Position numbers and translations under genes: made by a program. From contig DHIV01000127.1 in NCBI GenBank assembly GCA_002403995.1, positions 1 to 16,879 on the forward strand: 16,879 bases of DNA, written 5' to 3'. Of the stretch, positions 15,080 through 16,879 are shown piece after piece. The stretch comes from Gallionella sp. UBA4737 (GTDB taxonomy: Bacteria; Pseudomonadota; Gammaproteobacteria; Burkholderiales; Gallionellaceae). The notes beneath the pieces were generated by a model that was not told the origin of the DNA, ran no database searches, and worked only from the letters and a program-made list of their open reading frames with translations. The first letter of the stretch is position 1. Each line of letters starts with the position of its first letter.

Positions 15080-15407
15080 TTCCATGAGTATCAATGGATT
15101 CAAGAATATCACCGTCACGGAACTGCAGACGATGATGAAACAGGGCGGCTTACTCTTGCTGGATGTGCGCACGGACGCGGAAGTGGCGCGCGGCAAAATC
15201 CCACAGGGCGACTCCCTGCCGCTGCATTTATTGCCGCTGCGCCTGGGCGGGATGAACAAGAGCGCCACCACCATATTCTATTGCCAGATGGGCGGACGCT
15301 CCGCGCAAGCAGCCGCATTCGCCGCCGCGAACGGCTTTACCGACGTGTATAACCTGCAGGGTGGCATCTCGGCATGGGCTCAGGCGGGGCTGCCGATCGA
15401 GTCATGA
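15072..15407 (+). CDS. Single-domain rhodanese-like sulfurtransferase
   Basis: Small cytoplasmic protein of 111 residues that carries persulfide sulfur on a cysteine, as GlpE- and PspE-like rhodaneses do. Motifs: an N-terminal TVTELQ, the strand LLLLDVRTDAEVARGKIPQG, and the active-site loop CQMGGRS (Cys71), the six-residue-loop form of sulfur-transferring rhodaneses, followed by the family's final NLQGGISAWAQAGLP. No signal peptide is visible, so it acts in the cytoplasm. Its ATG overlaps the kinase stop (ATGCCTAG) and its stop overlaps the start of the TusA-like gene (ATGA), so all three are translationally coupled. Substrate is unknown; the obvious partner is the TusA-family protein encoded next. 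Confidence 0.92.
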   Translation: MPSSMSINGFKNITVTELQTMMKQGGLLLLDVRTDAEVARGKIPQGDSLPLHLLPLRLGGMNKSATTIFYCQMGGRSAQAAAFAAANGFTDVYNLQGGISAWAQAGLPIES

Positions 15408-15631
15408 AATTCGATGTTGAACTGGATGCCCGCCAGTTGGCCTGTCCGTTGCCTATCCTGCGTGCCAAAAAAGCGCTGTCGCAAATGGCCAGCGGACAGG
15501 TTATCAGAATAGCCGCGACCGACAACGGGTCACCAAAAGACTTTGAGGAATTCTGCCGGCAGACCGGCAATGAACTGCTGTCTTCTGCGGCAGATGACGG
15601 CGAATTTGTTTTTTATCTGCGCCGCCGTTGA
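15404..15631 (+). CDS. TusA-family sulfur carrier protein
   Basis: Small sulfur-relay protein of 75 residues; TusA-type proteins accept a persulfide from a rhodanese or cysteine desulfurase and pass it to tRNA thiolation, molybdenum-cofactor or sulfur-oxidation enzymes. The sequence carries the family signature LDARQLACPLPILRAKK with the sulfur-carrying Cys14 in a CPxP box, then ATDNGSPKDFEEFCRQTGNELL, as in TusA/SirA proteins; a second cysteine (Cys50) is not part of the usual site. The ATG at 15404 overlaps the rhodanese stop by 4 bases (ATGA); the upstream in-frame start at 15374 would only add residues inside the rhodanese gene. Rhodanese-TusA pairs are known in sulfur-oxidising bacteria; here no Dsr or Hdr gene is visible, so the pathway is open. 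Confidence 0.9.
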   Translation: MKFDVELDARQLACPLPILRAKKALSQMASGQVIRIAATDNGSPKDFEEFCRQTGNELLSSAADDGEFVFYLRRR

Positions 15632-15637
15632 TATGCG

Positions 15638-16879
15638 CTAGCCAAGCTTGCCGCGTTGTGCTTGCAGTTGTGTCAGGGTCGTGCCGAATCCTTCCATGCG
15701 CTTGCGCTCTTGTTCCACCACTGCTGCCGGGGCGCGATCCACAAAGCTGGCATTGCCTAACTTGGCTTGTGTCTTGGCAACTTCACCTTGCAGGCGAGCA
15801 ATTTCCTTATCAAGCCGTTCGCGTTCGGCAACGACATCGATCTCGATTTTCAGCATCATTCTGAATGTGCTAACGATGGCAATCGCCGCGTCATCATTCG
15901 GCAATTCAGCGACGATCTGCACTTCGTTGAGCTTGGCCAGGCTGCTGATATAGGGAGCCAACTCGCCCAGTGTGGCGGTATCGCCGGCGACTATCAGCGG
16001 GACACGTTGTGCAGGGGAAAGATTCATTTCACTGCGCAGTCTGCGGCAGGCATTGACTATCTCCTGCAGCAGCGAGACTTGATCCACGGCGGCTTGGTCT
16101 ATCTTGGCTGCGTCTGATACTGGATAAGGCTGCAACATGATGCTGTCGCCGGATTTACCAGCAAGCGGCGCGACACTTTGCCATAATTCCTCGGTGATGA
16201 ACGGAATGATCGGGTGTGCCAGGCGCAGGATGGTTTCCAGCACGCGCACCAGTGTGCGGCGGGTCGCGCGTTGCTGTGCCGGATTGCCGGTGGCGATCTG
16301 CACCTTGGCCAGTTCCACATACCAGTCGCAATAGGTGTTCCACACCAGTTCGTACACCGCGCGCGCGGCCATGTCGAAACGGTAGTCGGCAAAATGTGTC
16401 GCCATCTCCGCTTCGGTCTGTTGCAACAAGCTGATCATCCATTTGTCCACGGCAGAGAATTCCAGCGGCAGCGATTCGTCCAGCCCGACATCATGACCGT
16501 CGCAATTCATCAGCACGAAGCGCGTGGCGTTCCACAACTTGTTGCAGAAATTGCGATAACCCTCGCAACGCTGCATGTCGAACTTGATGTCGCGGCCGGG
16601 CGAGGCCAGCGACGCGAAGGTGAACCTTAAAGCATCAGTGCCAAAAGCGGGAATCCCATTGGGGAATTCTTTGCGCGTGCGCTTCTCGATTTTTTGCGCG
16701 TCATTCGGGTTCATTAATCCGGTGGTGCGTTTTTTCACCAGCGCCTCGATACCGATACCGTCGATCAAGTCGATCGGGTCGAGCACGTTGCCCTTGGATT
16801 TGGACATCTTCTGACCTTCCGCATCGCGGATCAGGCCGTGCACATACACGTCCTTGAACGGGATCTTGCCGGTGATGTG
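15638..16879 (-). CDS. valS: Valyl-tRNA synthetase, C-terminal part (5' end outside window)
   Basis: Class I aminoacyl-tRNA synthetase that charges tRNA-Val with valine in the cytoplasm. The visible 413 residues are the C-terminal portion of a protein normally near 900 or more residues. The catalytic KMSKS signature is present at visible residues 24-28 in GQKMSKSKGNVLDP, followed by GTDALRFTFASLASPGRD, the anticodon-binding helical domain (WNATRFV through FITEELWQS) and the C-terminal tRNA-binding coiled coil (ERERLDKEIARLQGEV and on to the end), which distinguishes ValS from IleS and LeuS. Reading continues in frame to the last base of the window with no start needed. The stop lies 6 bases from the convergent TusA-like gene's stop. 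Confidence 0.97.
   Translation of the reverse strand, partial: HITGKIPFKDVYVHGLIRDAEGQKMSKSKGNVLDPIDLIDGIGIEALVKKRTTGLMNPNDAQKIEKRTRKEFPNGIPAFGTDALRFTFASLASPGRDIKFDMQRCEGYRNFCNKLWNATRFVLMNCDGHDVGLDESLPLEFSAVDKWMISLLQQTEAEMATHFADYRFDMAARAVYELVWNTYCDWYVELAKVQIATGNPAQQRATRRTLVRVLETILRLAHPIIPFITEELWQSVAPLAGKSGDSIMLQPYPVSDAAKIDQAAVDQVSLLQEIVNACRRLRSEMNLSPAQRVPLIVAGDTATLGELAPYISSLAKLNEVQIVAELPNDDAAIAIVSTFRMMLKIEIDVVAERERLDKEIARLQGEVAKTQAKLGNASFVDRAPAAVVEQERKRMEGFGTTLTQLQAQRGKLG

Noticed and set aside
1..16879. Mobile elements, CRISPR arrays, tRNA/rRNA, toxin-antitoxin or defence genes
   Set aside because: I looked for transposase-like ORFs, repeated spacers, clover-leaf sequences and small paired genes on both strands and found none I can support.

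Overview
The window reads as a stretch of a betaproteobacterial chromosome, probably from the Nitrosomonadales (Gallionella/Sideroxydans-like). This is an inference from moderately GC-rich coding DNA, a classical type IV pilin, a BepA-type protease and the style of the TusA-family and ValS proteins; no rRNA or other taxonomic marker is present. The sequence is densely coding, and I see no tRNA, rRNA, insertion sequence, CRISPR array or phage gene.

Left part (1-5827, + strand): a type IV pilin gene is closed by a strong hairpin terminator. It is followed by a tightly spaced group of four glycan genes: a TMTC-like GT-C membrane glycosyltransferase with C-terminal TPRs, a GT2 enzyme of the polyprenyl-phosphate hexose synthase type, a GT4 glycosyltransferase and a membrane-anchored GT2. 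The GT2/GT-C pair fits a lipid-linked-sugar synthase feeding an extracytoplasmic sugar transferase. Its position directly behind the pilin makes pilin or surface-protein glycosylation a reasonable hypothesis.

Middle part (5820-11865, - strand): a second glycan group is transcribed toward the first, in the order TviB-type UDP-sugar 6-dehydrogenase, a 48-codon orphan ORF, a 1184-residue protein with four GT2-like modules, and a single-domain GT2. The two glycan groups meet tail to tail with an 8-base overlap. The whole block looks like a surface-polysaccharide or glycoprotein locus, but no Wzx/Wzy, ABC exporter or initiating transferase lies inside the window.

Right part (11866-16879): after a 333-base non-coding stretch comes a BepA/YfgC-like periplasmic M48 metalloprotease (- strand). 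Divergent from it is a compact three-gene operon: a Hanks-type Ser/Thr kinase fused to a cyclic-nucleotide-binding domain, a single-domain rhodanese and a TusA-family sulfur carrier. Their stop and start codons overlap. This kinase-cNBD/rhodanese/TusA set is the most unusual functional combination here, because it couples second-messenger phosphosignalling to sulfur-transfer proteins. The window ends inside valS (- strand), which converges on the operon with only 6 bases between stop codons.
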